This document shows positions 16,928 through 25,689 of a stretch of DNA of 61,751 bases, piece after piece (within the stretch, counting starts at the first letter, position 1; each line of letters opens with the position of its first letter). Made by a program: the position numbers and the translations under genes. The stretch is from Prevotella sp. GTDB taxonomy: Bacteria > Bacteroidota > Bacteroidia > Bacteroidales > Bacteroidaceae. The notes below the pieces were generated by a model. The model made no database searches and was not told where the DNA came from. It saw only the letters and a program-made list of their open reading frames with translations. The stretch lies in contig JAFULM010000036.1 of NCBI GenBank assembly GCA_017483185.1, positions 1 through 61,751 on the forward strand, read 5' to 3'.

Positions 16928-17110
16928 TCACTCCCCATCATCATCCCAAGACATTGAGCTCCCATGTGATTTTGACAAAGACTCTGTATCTTCCGTAAAA
17001 CATCCATGAAGGTCTTTTCCGGTCCTCATGGCAGGTTCTGTGGCAGCCAACAGGTGTTCGGGTTCCAACGGCGTAATGATTATTTCGGGTTTGACGTAAT
17101 TTCGTTCCAT
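16928..17110 (-). CDS. small hypothetical protein
   Basis: 60 residues from ATG 17110 (MERNYVKPEIIITPLEPEHLL). The opening 'YVKPEIxxxxLEPEHLLA' resembles the short 'KKPxxExV...LLAGS' peptides common in Prevotella-like genomes, some near peptide-export genes. The C-terminus is Ser-rich and acidic (SMSWDDDGE). A good -7 box (TATCTTTG, minus strand 17142-17135) lies 24 nt upstream. No partner gene is adjacent. Confidence 0.6.
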   Translation of the reverse strand: MERNYVKPEIIITPLEPEHLLAATEPAMRTGKDLHGCFTEDTESLSKSHGSSMSWDDDGE

Positions 17111-17134
17111 TTTCTTGATATTATTAAATATGTG

Positions 17135-17159
17135 CAAAGATAAATATTTTTGTCATGCC
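17135..17159 (-). promoter_or_regulatory. promoter of the small hypothetical gene
   Basis: Minus strand TATCTTTG at 17142-17135 with TTG about 16 nt upstream; spacing is a little short. Confidence 0.5.
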
Positions 17160-17219
17160 AACGATACTTTTATGTCACTTTCTTTCTAAAACGTGAAGAT
17201 TACGCTAATATTAACAAAT

Positions 17220-17280
17220 ACTGCTGTCCGATAAACATTTTTCATGGGTTCAAAAATGTTTACCGGACAGCAGTAAAAAA
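17220..17280. terminator. long stem-loop with A/T flanks
   Basis: ACTGCTGTCCG plus TAAACATTTTT pairs with AAAAATGTTTA plus CCGGACAGCAGT over ~23 bp with one or two mismatches and a 9-nt loop. A seven-A run follows, so on the minus strand it would be preceded by T's; function as terminator is uncertain. Confidence 0.45.
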
Positions 17281-17543
17281 ACTATTCTATTGCTTTAGTG
17301 CGCGACGAGTCTTCAGGATTTAATTCATGCTCATCCTGTAAAAATAATTCCGAATTTAAGGTCGTTTTTTCGGGGCACTTTTGAAAAAATTTCCGCCGTG
17401 CACCCAAATTTTCAAATCTCGCGAAGGCAAAAATCGCGGGATTTTTTTGTGACAAATCTTACCGTTTTTATAACACACTGCTGCACAACCATTTACAATC
17501 ACACCCGTCTCCATCACCTTGGGGAGGGCGGGGTGGAGCCTTC

Positions 17544-17736
17544 CCGTAAGGGCCTTACGGCGCTACAACGGGGCCCCCGCGGCATTGCAACGAGCGCCCC
17601 GTTGCAACATGACGGCGTGCCCGTTGCAGAGCCGGGAGGGCCCCGTTGGTCGGAGAAAGCCGTCTTTTTGCCCGAAAACGGACATCAAAAAGTCGCCGAG
17701 TTTTGCAAAAAAACGAGAGCTGCGGGGCCCTTACGG
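17544..17736. repeat. GC-rich dispersed repeat, divergent copy (family R1)
   Basis: The block opens with CCGTAAGGGCC and closes with GGGGCCCTTACGG, with several GTTGCA/TGCAAC motifs inside. It shares this layout with copies at 32252, 44041 and 53399 but lacks their conserved upstream block. Open frames across it are artefacts of GC content. Confidence 0.7.
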
Positions 17737-17865
17737 GGTCGGAGTGAGCGTGTTTCAGTCGCCAAAAGACATGCTAAATGGGGCGGAACAGTGCCCGAGA
17801 GGCCCGAAAACAGGCATAAACGGAGGAAAAACCGTGCGGAATTTTGTAAATTATTTTAGTTCGTC

Positions 17866-18278
17866 TGACATTTGGAGTATTTCAATCAATATCAGCGTGA
17901 CAACCCCATCGGGAAGTCTTTATGTGGGGTAATCTTAGTTCCCTCCTTCAAAAGCTACTCTCTGCACACATCTTTTGTCTTATTGGAAACAACGTGACAA
18001 GCTCATTTGGACGTCTTTAAGTGGGGTAATCTCACTTAAAGACTTCCAAATGAGCAAGCTTTGTAGTATAAACCCGGGATAAAGATGTGTGCAGAGAGTA
18101 GCTTTCGAAGGAAGGGTTAGGGGTGGTTAGACAATAACTCATTAATAATCATTGTTTTAGATAACAACAAATGACTAACCACCCCTACCCCTCCTTCGAA
18201 AGGAGGGGACTACAGTTACCCCACTTAAAGACTCACAGATGAGGTTGTTGCGTTGATATCAATTGATTGAAATATGCC
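17866..18278. repeat. palindromic MITE-like element with nested insertion (family R5)
   Basis: The ends form an imperfect inverted repeat of ~55 bp: ATTTCAATCAATATCAGCG / AAGTCTTTATGTGGGGTAA on the left and the complement on the right. The inner arms carry CCCTCCTT...AAGGAGGGG and GGTTAGGGGTGGTTAG with its complement. A second inverted repeat (AAAGCTACTCTCTGCACACA, 17950-18105) is inserted in the left TTCGAAGG palindrome. A copy without the insertion lies at 43580-43800. Confidence 0.7.
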
Positions 18279-18308
18279 AGACAGGCCACTATCTCTGCCT
18301 GCCGCTGC

Positions 18309-19520
18309 TCACAGCGAACTGAGTATGATGTGGTTGGCACGGTCGACCACCGACGTGTCGAGTGAGGCGAGATATATGCGCGTGGTGGTCTCCGAGTCGT
18401 GGCCCATCGCCTCGCTGATGGTGGCCAGGGGGATGTTTTTGCTCCGTGCGATGCTGGCCCATCCGTGACGCGCGACGTATGTGGTGAGCGGGATGTCGAG
18501 ATTGATGCGTCGGCCGATGCTCTTCAGTTTGATGTTGACAAAGTGTGCCACGTTCTTATACTGTCGCCGGCCGTCCCGTCCGATGTCCCTGATGATGGGC
18601 AGGATGTAGGGCGAGGCCGTCGTGTCATATTTGTCCACGATGTCCTGCATCGGTTTTTCCCACTTGATTGTCAGCAGCTGGTTGGTCTTTCGCCGCCGGT
18701 AGGAGAGGATGCCGTTGTGGAGGTCTTTCTTCTGGAGGAAAGCCATGTCGACGAAGGACATGCCACGGGTGTAGAATGAGAACATGAACATGTCGCGGGC
18801 GTAGTCCAGTGCGGGGCTATCCGTGAGATCCATGTCGCGTATGCGGCGTATCACGCGCAGTGGGACGGCTCGCTTGACGGTCTTGTCGACGCCGGTGTAG
18901 ACGTGGCGGAAGGGGTGGTTCTGGACGGTCAGTTCACGTTCGACGGCACGGTTGTAGATGGCTCTGAGGTTGCGCATATAGTAGGATGACGAGTTCGGAC
19001 ACAGTCCGCCGGCCCTCAGCCACACTTCATACGCCTGCATCAGGTCGGAGTCGAAGTCGGCCAAGGCGACGTCCCGACGGTCGTCGAGAAAACGGAGGAA
19101 ACTGCTTATTGTCGTCGCGTAGGCAGTGCTTATGCTGGTCCGTCCTATCCCCGACAGATGGGCGATGAGGGTGCGGGCGAAAGCGACAAAACCGACGTCG
19201 TTCCGTGCCGTCCCGAAGAGGGCGACAATGCCGTCGGCGTCGTAGTTGCGCCCGCTGCCCTCGATTCTGGTGACGATGGCCTGCAGCCGTGACAGGTCGT
19301 TTCGCAGATCGGTCTCCAGCGCCTCGAGATAGCGGTGACGGACGTTGTCGGTGGCGGATGTGACGTCAACTCTGCCCTGCGCGCAGTCCCATTCGTGAGT
19401 GAAGAGGCGGTAGCCGGTGTTGATCTGCCGTGCGATTCGTCTGTGGATGATTTGAAAAAACAGTGTCCCCTCCCGTCCCTTGACGGTGGACGGACGATAC
19501 TTAACTTTGATTGTAGCCAT
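18309..19520 (-). CDS. tyrosine recombinase, DNA-invertase type
   Basis: 403 residues. A SAM-like N-terminal DNA-binding region (~105-210) is followed by the catalytic domain with Arg252 (FYTRGMSFVDMAFL), Lys278 (RRRKTNQ), Arg351/His352 (YVARHGWAS), His374 (GHDSETTTRIY) and nucleophile Tyr383. The first His of the usual HxxR is a Tyr here. TRGMSFVDMA is typical of the Bacteroidales Tsr/Mpi-like recombinases that invert promoters and of element integrases. It lies downstream of, and in the same direction as, a pilus operon whose upstream region has two inverted-repeat-bounded segments, so it is the best candidate to flip them. It might instead be the integrase of the neighbouring island. Confidence 0.9.
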   Translation of the reverse strand: MATIKVKYRPSTVKGREGTLFFQIIHRRIARQINTGYRLFTHEWDCAQGRVDVTSATDNVRHRYLEALETDLRNDLSRLQAIVTRIEGSGRNYDADGIVALFGTARNDVGFVAFARTLIAHLSGIGRTSISTAYATTISSFLRFLDDRRDVALADFDSDLMQAYEVWLRAGGLCPNSSSYYMRNLRAIYNRAVERELTVQNHPFRHVYTGVDKTVKRAVPLRVIRRIRDMDLTDSPALDYARDMFMFSFYTRGMSFVDMAFLQKKDLHNGILSYRRRKTNQLLTIKWEKPMQDIVDKYDTTASPYILPIIRDIGRDGRRQYKNVAHFVNIKLKSIGRRINLDIPLTTYVARHGWASIARSKNIPLATISEAMGHDSETTTRIYLASLDTSVVDRANHIILSSL

Positions 19521-19710
19521 ATAAATACTAAATAAATGATTGTGTTAAGGGCCGCAATTTAGTTTATATGCAAATTCTAAAAGAGAAATTGACTGACAAA
19601 ATCGTCGGACAAGAACAAATATTTTTCTCCGGACGGGGGAGAAATGCATCCGGTAAGACGAATTTTAAAACGCAAAGACGGATTTAAAACAAAAAGACAA
19701 TTCGGAATTT

Positions 19711-19791
19711 AAAACGCAAAGACCGCAAAGACGCAAAGGTTTTACCGCAGTACTATGATATCATCTTTGCGTCTTTGCGGTCTTTGCGTTT
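19711..19791. repeat. ACGCAAAGACGC-type hairpin (family R3)
   Basis: AAACGCAAAGACCGCAAAG and its complement CTTTGCGGTCTTTGCGTTT flank a ~33-nt loop. The same arms recur at 35608 and 51905 with different loops. It sits between the recombinase and the fimbrial operon end and abuts the R2 palindrome. Confidence 0.8.
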
Positions 19792-19796
19792 ATATA

Positions 19797-19949
19797 TAAC
19801 ATCCGAAAGTAGGGTCGCGACCCGTCGCGACCGCCTCCATGCCACATAAGCAACCGTCTAACCGACCATATATATGTCAACCAAACAAATCAAATCAAGA
19901 GGCTCGGAGGCGGTTGCGACGAGTCGCGACCCTACTTTCGGATGTTATA
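19797..19949. repeat. GTCGCGAC long palindrome (family R2)
   Basis: ATCCGAAAGTAGGGTCGCGA with CCCGTCGCGACCGCCTCC pairs with the complement ending at 19949; arms are ~45 bp around a ~60-nt loop. It overlaps the last two codons' surroundings of the thioredoxin-like gene (stop near 19945). Further copies are at 33056, 44557 and 53635. Confidence 0.8.
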
Positions 19950-20934
19950 GACCGGAGGCTTCGTCGGCTATCCATCCGTAGAGGACGTCCATGCGCGGGT
20001 CTTTCAGGACGACGGTGTTGTCGCTGTCGAGCACATATATCGTCGGCATGGCGGGCAGAGCGTAGAGTTCCTTCTGCAATATGCCGCTCACGTCGTAGGC
20101 CACCGTCCAGTCCGCGGGCAGGTCGGATTTGGTCCGCTCCCACAATGCGCGGTCCTCCTCCGCGCAGACAGCCAGCACGCGAAGCGCACCTCCGGAGACG
20201 AGCATGCCAAGCATGTCATTGTCGCGGAGAGCCGTGATCTCCTCTTCGCAGTGTTCGCACGACGGGTCGTAGAAGAGCAGGAGTGTTCGGCGGGCGGCGG
20301 GCGCGCCGTGGAGCGTCTGCCGGCGGCCGTCGCGTGTGACATAAGAGAAGTCGGCCGCCACGGTGCCGGGGCTGTTTTTCCGGGCCGTAGCCAGTTGGGC
20401 GGCGGGTCTGAGACGGTCGTCTTCCGACAGTTCGTCTGTGGCGAGAAGTTCCTCAAGAAAGACAGTCCATGTGCGTTCGTCGCGCATCGGCGACTCCGGG
20501 TCGTTCAGATAGCGTTCGGCCACATAGCGGATCATCGCTAACGCGCTTTCGCTCGTCACGGCGGCGTCAAGCAGCCGGCGCATGGCCGCGTGTGAGCCAT
20601 CTGTCGTTCCGTAGTGATGGAGCTGGATGAAGTTGACGAAGTTTTGCTCCATGAACGCCGTGTCGCGGCAAAGACGTCCGTCAGCGAAGTCCATAGCATC
20701 CCAAAAGTGGGCCATGAGATAGTCGGCGCGCTCGGTCGGGTCGGTAATGCCGGAGGGCATGACCGGTAAAGGCAGTTCCCCACCCTCGCCTGTCACAACC
20801 CCGATTGTGTCGGTCGCTTTAGCAGACCACCCTCCGGCCGAGCCGTTGCAGGCCGTAATCACTACGGCCGCCACGGTCATCATGAAGCACATGAGTTTCA
20901 TCTCGTTCAGCTTTTTATGTTGTTTCTTCTGCAT
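19945..20934 (-). CDS. thioredoxin-like lipoprotein, DUF5106-type
   Basis: 329 residues. MKLMCFMMTVAAVVITAC is an SPII signal with lipobox Cys; the start could be at 20934 or 20901. An N-terminal helical DUF5106-like part (DPTERADYLMAHFWDAMDFAD) is followed by a thioredoxin-like domain with LLLFYDPSCEHCEEEI (CEHC) and a cis-Pro region ALPAMPTIYVLD. It should sit on the periplasmic face of a membrane and act in disulfide or redox chemistry. It is the last gene of the fimbrial operon, 27 nt after the DUF4906 gene; a link to pilin folding is inferred. Confidence 0.8.
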   Translation of the reverse strand: MQKKQHKKLNEMKLMCFMMTVAAVVITACNGSAGGWSAKATDTIGVVTGEGGELPLPVMPSGITDPTERADYLMAHFWDAMDFADGRLCRDTAFMEQNFVNFIQLHHYGTTDGSHAAMRRLLDAAVTSESALAMIRYVAERYLNDPESPMRDERTWTVFLEELLATDELSEDDRLRPAAQLATARKNSPGTVAADFSYVTRDGRRQTLHGAPAARRTLLLFYDPSCEHCEEEITALRDNDMLGMLVSGGALRVLAVCAEEDRALWERTKSDLPADWTVAYDVSGILQKELYALPAMPTIYVLDSDNTVVLKDPRMDVLYGWIADEASGL

Positions 20935-20961
20935 AGATCATATGTTTCTGATACACGGGCC

Positions 20962-23900
20962 TCATCGTCTGGCGTTGCTCTTGCGACGTACGGGCTGGCG
21001 CCGCGGTTTGGCCGCAGTCTTTTGTGAGACAATCGCCGAGTAGGACTTGTTGGCTTCCCCTTCGGTCAGGTCGCGCACGCACCGCAGACCGTTCAGCGTT
21101 TTGGCAGGGGCTGTAGCAATCTTATCGGACGCGTTGACCGTGACCATCCGGTAGTTCCAGCTCAGAGGAAGCGACGAGCTGCCCGGTGTGCCAAAGTTGG
21201 CCCAATGTTCCTGAGTGCATGTCGCATAAAGCGAACCGGAGAGCAAGCCCATTCGCATGATGATGATGATCTCCTTCTGGTTGGGCACACGCCATCCGGT
21301 CCTGCCGGTCTCGGTCACCAGCTTCTGGCAGAACGTGTTGTTGATGATTGCGTTCGAATAGCTTGCATATGAAGTACCGCTGTTTGACGGTGTCACCGTA
21401 TTCTGATTCAATTTCGGCACCTCTTCCGCACTGTTGTCGGAGAAGTTGTTTCCTCTGGGCGCGATTTCAAAACCGTAACGCGCCATACGGTTGTACGCAT
21501 CGCTGGACTTGTGCATTGGCAGCGGGGCTGTCTGCGGTTCACGCAGCGAGGCACCGTAATAGCGATGCACCTTCACGACGCCGCCATACGTCGTTGGATC
21601 GTGCTCTGTGAGATAGGCGGGGGTGACTTTCTCTCCTTTTGTAACGGTCGTGAGGTTTGTGCCGAGATTTCTTATGCAGCGCACCTGCCAGGGCGCGTGT
21701 GACCAGTCTTTTCCTTCATAAAACATGCTGCTGGACGCGCCCTCGTCAACCCAGATAATCTTGTTGTCACTTGAGGCAAAGTGATACAGCGTGTTGGCAT
21801 CGCCGCTACATCCGGCCGGAAGGGTCAGCTGGTCGTAATTCATGAGCGGTGTCCTAAGACTGTTGCGTCCGATGATGACACGCAGATATTTTCCTGCGGC
21901 CGGGACGTACCATTTCAGCTCCTCATTGTCGATTATGCCGTTCCCGTTTTCGTCCTTGTTGCGGTTCATACATGCGCTAAGTGCATGTATATACTGCGCA
22001 TTGGAACCGTTCTGGGGATCAAAATCCTTGTCGCCCGGACCATTATACTTTCCGGAAATACCCGTCAGTGAACCTGAGGCTATCTGGACGGTCTTTGGCA
22101 CGGAAGTGGTGCGCGCGGCAGTTGGAATGTGATAGGCGAGGGCGGTCTGCTTCGTATTGTTGATTGCGTTGATGTTCTGAAGGCTTGTCAAATCGACAAC
22201 AGTTTTCCATTCGACTTTGCTTTTTCCTCCACCATAGCCGAGATAGACATTGTAGCGTCCGTTGTCGGAATCCAAGCCCGTCACTTCAGAGGGCCATCTC
22301 AGATTCATTCCGAACACCTCGTTGTCGTGCTCAATCCCGAGGGCGGTGACCTTCTCGTCGCTGCCGATGCCGGACAGATTGTAGTATGTCTGTATGGATT
22401 CCTGCGACAGGGCGTATTTTGACTTATAGTATATGCAGCCTTTGTCGGATGACTCCTGCAGGTCGACATTGAACTGGGCGATGCGGTTGGGCTGGTTGAC
22501 ATAGCCTATCCACCTGTTGCCCTCCTCATTTCCGTAGCCGGTCTCTCCATATTCGGCCTCGTAGGTGTATTCTTTCACATAGACTGTAAAGCCCTGACCG
22601 CTCTTGCCGTTTGTCAGAGTGCTCTTCTGGTCGGCAAGGTCTTTCAGATAATAGAGTCTGCCATTATAGTCTGCCGGCTTCGGAAACGCGGCCAAAGCGG
22701 CTGTGCTGAGGTCGGAGGTCGCCGTGATGTTGTCGTTGCGCACAAACTGTACCCAGCCGTAATACTTCCAGTTCGGGTCTGTGTGTCTGTCGTCCGTATC
22801 GTGCGGCTCATTGATATTGTTAGGGTTGCCCTTTCCGAAATACTTGATTTCGTAGGGAACATTGTTCTCGTATGTGCGAATGAGGAAATTGAACTTGTCC
22901 AATTGTTCTTTTGTGAAATAGATGTTGAACACATTGAAGTGGCAGTCAAGATTGAAGAACGTTTCCGTAACGTCGTTGACTTCACCCTCCGCCCCGGGCT
23001 GGTTCTCGCCATTTCTGAAGGCCTCCACAATGACATTGTTCACACTCTTCACCTTTATATTATAAGTATATCGGGCATTGCGGTAGCAGTTGAAGTCATT
23101 GGCATCTTTACCGATATAGCCGAGATGTACGACGTATGTGACCAAAGCCGTACGGTTCGTCACGTCCGAGAAGTCACCGTCGACGCCGTCAATATTGTCG
23201 CCCGGCTTGTTCCTGTAAGTAATGTTGGCCCTGAAGCGGAGATATGTGGCATAGTTGTTCAACGTCAGTCTGCCGTCGGGACACAAGGCCGTATATATGC
23301 CTGTATCAAGATTGGAGTCATCTTTCTTCTCCAACTCGCGCTTTGCGTATGCTTTATCCCCCGTGGCGTCGGCTATATGCCCCGTGCGCTTGTTCTCATA
23401 CTGCCAGAAGCTGTATGAATAGAGCGTCTTGGTAATTTCTTTCCCATCGACGGTCTCTTTGGTTGTGGTGACATCCATCGACGCCGGGGTTATCGTGAGT
23501 GAGGTCCAATATGTCGGATGGCGTTCGGCGGGTGACGAAGGCAGTTCTGGTGACACGGCGTCGCCGGCATTTGCATATTCCAAGACGCGGTTGACGCTGG
23601 CGTCCGCTCCCTGTTCGCGGCCTTGAATCCAAGTGTATTCGGGAATATTGACGAGTTCCATGTCCAAAAGTTCCAGAGCGATGTCATTGCCGTCGGGCTG
23701 GATGTTGATTGTGTTCTGTGTCCAAAGGCGGCGCAAATGTATCCGTCCGGACAAGGTCTGATTGCCGGGCTGGATGATGACTGTCTCAGGATTGTCGTCA
23801 TTGGGTGTGCCGCTATGGCCGGATGCGCGATAAGAACCATGCATGACAAGGCCTTGAGACAGACCTGCCGTGGGAGCGTCGACAACGGCGTAGTCATGGA

Positions 23901-24381
23901 AGTTCTGCTTTACGGCAAGCGAACGGAACTTGTCCCACGTGTCCGCCTGGTCCAAATGTTCCTTGATGTTGACCTCTTCCCTGGAGTTGGCGCCTTTGAT
24001 CTTGATGGCCATGTTGTTCTGACAGTTTGCCACTGCCACTATATAGCTTTCCCCCGATTGGGTGTCGAGTTTTACGGAACCTGTCGTCGGTTCCGGATAA
24101 TCAAAGGTCTTGTCGTTGGTGATGAACGTATACCCCGTACGTTTGCCGCTATTGACATTATAGACACCTATCCACAAGTCATTGACACGATTTTCCAAAT
24201 CCGAACTTATGTCGGAACGGGTCAGCCGCTCCATTCCGCTCAAATCCACCTGAAGGCTGATCGTGGCTTGTTCTCCTTCGGGGACGGCTTCCATAGCGAA
24301 GTCATCATTGCAGCCAAACAGACAAGACAAAAGCAGCAATGCGCACCAAACCGCATGATTTTTCAACGACAGTATTCTCAT
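20962..24381 (-). CDS. DUF4906 fimbrial tip-like lipoprotein
   Basis: 1139 residues from ATG 24381 (MRILSLKNHAVWCALLLLSCLFGC), which gives a clean lipoprotein signal and an 11-nt gap; the ATG at 24438 would overlap the upstream gene. The body is a large beta-rich protein: an N-terminal fimbrillin-like domain (QATISLQVDLSGMERLTRS...VNDLWIGVYN), then DUF4906-like middle parts. Near the C-terminus is a region with GWRVPNQKEIIIIMRMG and LNGLRCVRDL of the kind seen in FISUMP/tip adhesins. In Mfa-type pili a large terminal gene in this place encodes the tip component. Adhesive function is inferred. Confidence 0.8.
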   Translation of the reverse strand: MRILSLKNHAVWCALLLLSCLFGCNDDFAMEAVPEGEQATISLQVDLSGMERLTRSDISSDLENRVNDLWIGVYNVNSGKRTGYTFITNDKTFDYPEPTTGSVKLDTQSGESYIVAVANCQNNMAIKIKGANSREEVNIKEHLDQADTWDKFRSLAVKQNFHDYAVVDAPTAGLSQGLVMHGSYRASGHSGTPNDDNPETVIIQPGNQTLSGRIHLRRLWTQNTINIQPDGNDIALELLDMELVNIPEYTWIQGREQGADASVNRVLEYANAGDAVSPELPSSPAERHPTYWTSLTITPASMDVTTTKETVDGKEITKTLYSYSFWQYENKRTGHIADATGDKAYAKRELEKKDDSNLDTGIYTALCPDGRLTLNNYATYLRFRANITYRNKPGDNIDGVDGDFSDVTNRTALVTYVVHLGYIGKDANDFNCYRNARYTYNIKVKSVNNVIVEAFRNGENQPGAEGEVNDVTETFFNLDCHFNVFNIYFTKEQLDKFNFLIRTYENNVPYEIKYFGKGNPNNINEPHDTDDRHTDPNWKYYGWVQFVRNDNITATSDLSTAALAAFPKPADYNGRLYYLKDLADQKSTLTNGKSGQGFTVYVKEYTYEAEYGETGYGNEEGNRWIGYVNQPNRIAQFNVDLQESSDKGCIYYKSKYALSQESIQTYYNLSGIGSDEKVTALGIEHDNEVFGMNLRWPSEVTGLDSDNGRYNVYLGYGGGKSKVEWKTVVDLTSLQNINAINNTKQTALAYHIPTAARTTSVPKTVQIASGSLTGISGKYNGPGDKDFDPQNGSNAQYIHALSACMNRNKDENGNGIIDNEELKWYVPAAGKYLRVIIGRNSLRTPLMNYDQLTLPAGCSGDANTLYHFASSDNKIIWVDEGASSSMFYEGKDWSHAPWQVRCIRNLGTNLTTVTKGEKVTPAYLTEHDPTTYGGVVKVHRYYGASLREPQTAPLPMHKSSDAYNRMARYGFEIAPRGNNFSDNSAEEVPKLNQNTVTPSNSGTSYASYSNAIINNTFCQKLVTETGRTGWRVPNQKEIIIIMRMGLLSGSLYATCTQEHWANFGTPGSSSLPLSWNYRMVTVNASDKIATAPAKTLNGLRCVRDLTEGEANKSYSAIVSQKTAAKPRRQPVRRKSNARR

Positions 24382-24392
24382 CACCTTGTTGT

Positions 24393-25574
24393 TTATTCGA
24401 ATGAAGGTATTTCTATTGTATATTCTAACCACGGACAAACCGTGTAAGTCAACGTTATTGTATTTCCCTGAATGAGCGCGACGTCCACCACAACGTGTGT
24501 ATTGCGGAACAACGCTCTCAGATTGTCAAACGCCTCGCCCGAGAATGTCTTCGTGTAAGTTTCGCCTCTCTGTGTATACTCGAACGTGATGTCCATCGTA
24601 TATGACTGTTCGCCGTATGGGTCAGCCGCGTTGATCAGGTTCTTGCTTTCGGGCAGATACAAGTAGAACTCTGCTTCTCCCGGCGTGCTGTTATTGTATT
24701 TTGGCACAGTGAAGGAAGCCGGAGTTATATCTCTTTTCGCTTGTACCGCCGTCCCGGGGATATCGTAGTCGTTGATCCATCCGCGCCAATCCGCCAATGT
24801 CTTGTCATCCGGATATTGCAGCGTCTCGTCCGACACCTTTTTCAGCCAGTCCACCCAATAGAGACTGGTCTTGCTGCCGTCGTTCTCCAGAAACAGAAGC
24901 GGCGTGCCGGGGTTCTGCTTGTGGGGCATCAGATACATACGGTCCGCTATGTTGCTCACCGTCAATCCGGTCACTTTCATGTCGTAGCTCCACAAGTTCT
25001 TGAAGCGGAACGTGAACTTGGTGGCAGCGCGTACCAGATAGTATTGACACTCTATACGGTTAGTGCCGGTGCCAATCTCTATCTCATATACCGAGCTCAT
25101 GGGGATGGGAGTGTCTTGGGCAAATACCGGCACGAAATGGAAATCGTCCACGGCGGCCTTAAACCCTGCCATTCCCGACGTATAGACGTCCAAATCGGGC
25201 AGGCCGTTCACGCTTTTCTCATTAGCCAGCAGATAGATGGTCTTCTTCTCGCGGTTCTTTACCTTAAATATCTGTGTGTTATATTCCGTCTGCCCACTTT
25301 CGAAATCAATGAACTTATTGTGTTCCACCGTACCGTCGGGATGCAAGATAACGATGCGCAGAGTTTTCATCTTTTCGTTGTCCGGCACGTCGGCCACTCC
25401 CGCACGTGTCATGCCGATGACGTCTGTATTCAATACGAGCGTGACCATATCTTCTTCCGTGAACACCGCTTCGTCGTCCATGAAGACCGTATCGCCACCA
25501 CGGCCACAAGCAGACAGCATCAAAAGACATGCTATCGAAGCCAATGACAATATGTGTCGTATTGTACAGTACAT
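24393..25574 (-). CDS. Mfa-like fimbrillin accessory lipoprotein
   Basis: 393 residues. The signal MYCTIRHILSLASIACLLMLSAC ends in a lipobox. The N-terminal domain (EEDMVTLVLNTDVIGMTRAG, KMKTLRIVILHPDGTVEHNKF, YLLANEKSVNGL) is the fimbrillin beta-sandwich with the TRAG-type cleavage segment. The C-terminus ends in an ITLTYTVCPW donor-like strand. It is placed after the anchor gene, as FimC/Mfa3-type accessory subunits are. Confidence 0.75.
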   Translation of the reverse strand: MYCTIRHILSLASIACLLMLSACGRGGDTVFMDDEAVFTEEDMVTLVLNTDVIGMTRAGVADVPDNEKMKTLRIVILHPDGTVEHNKFIDFESGQTEYNTQIFKVKNREKKTIYLLANEKSVNGLPDLDVYTSGMAGFKAAVDDFHFVPVFAQDTPIPMSSVYEIEIGTGTNRIECQYYLVRAATKFTFRFKNLWSYDMKVTGLTVSNIADRMYLMPHKQNPGTPLLFLENDGSKTSLYWVDWLKKVSDETLQYPDDKTLADWRGWINDYDIPGTAVQAKRDITPASFTVPKYNNSTPGEAEFYLYLPESKNLINAADPYGEQSYTMDITFEYTQRGETYTKTFSGEAFDNLRALFRNTHVVVDVALIQGNTITLTYTVCPWLEYTIEIPSFE

Positions 25575-25689
25575 TATCCCTACTCTGTTTATATACAGTT
25601 GTTGACAGTCAGACTTATTATGTCTCCGTCGTTATCGCTTATTATATATAGTTGCTATGAATGTTCGCTTTCGATTATTGATGTCACCG

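Noticed and set aside
17398-17932. Two overlapping 137-153 codon frames over the R1 repeat
   Set aside because: Open only because the repeat is GC-rich; other R1 copies do not keep the frames.
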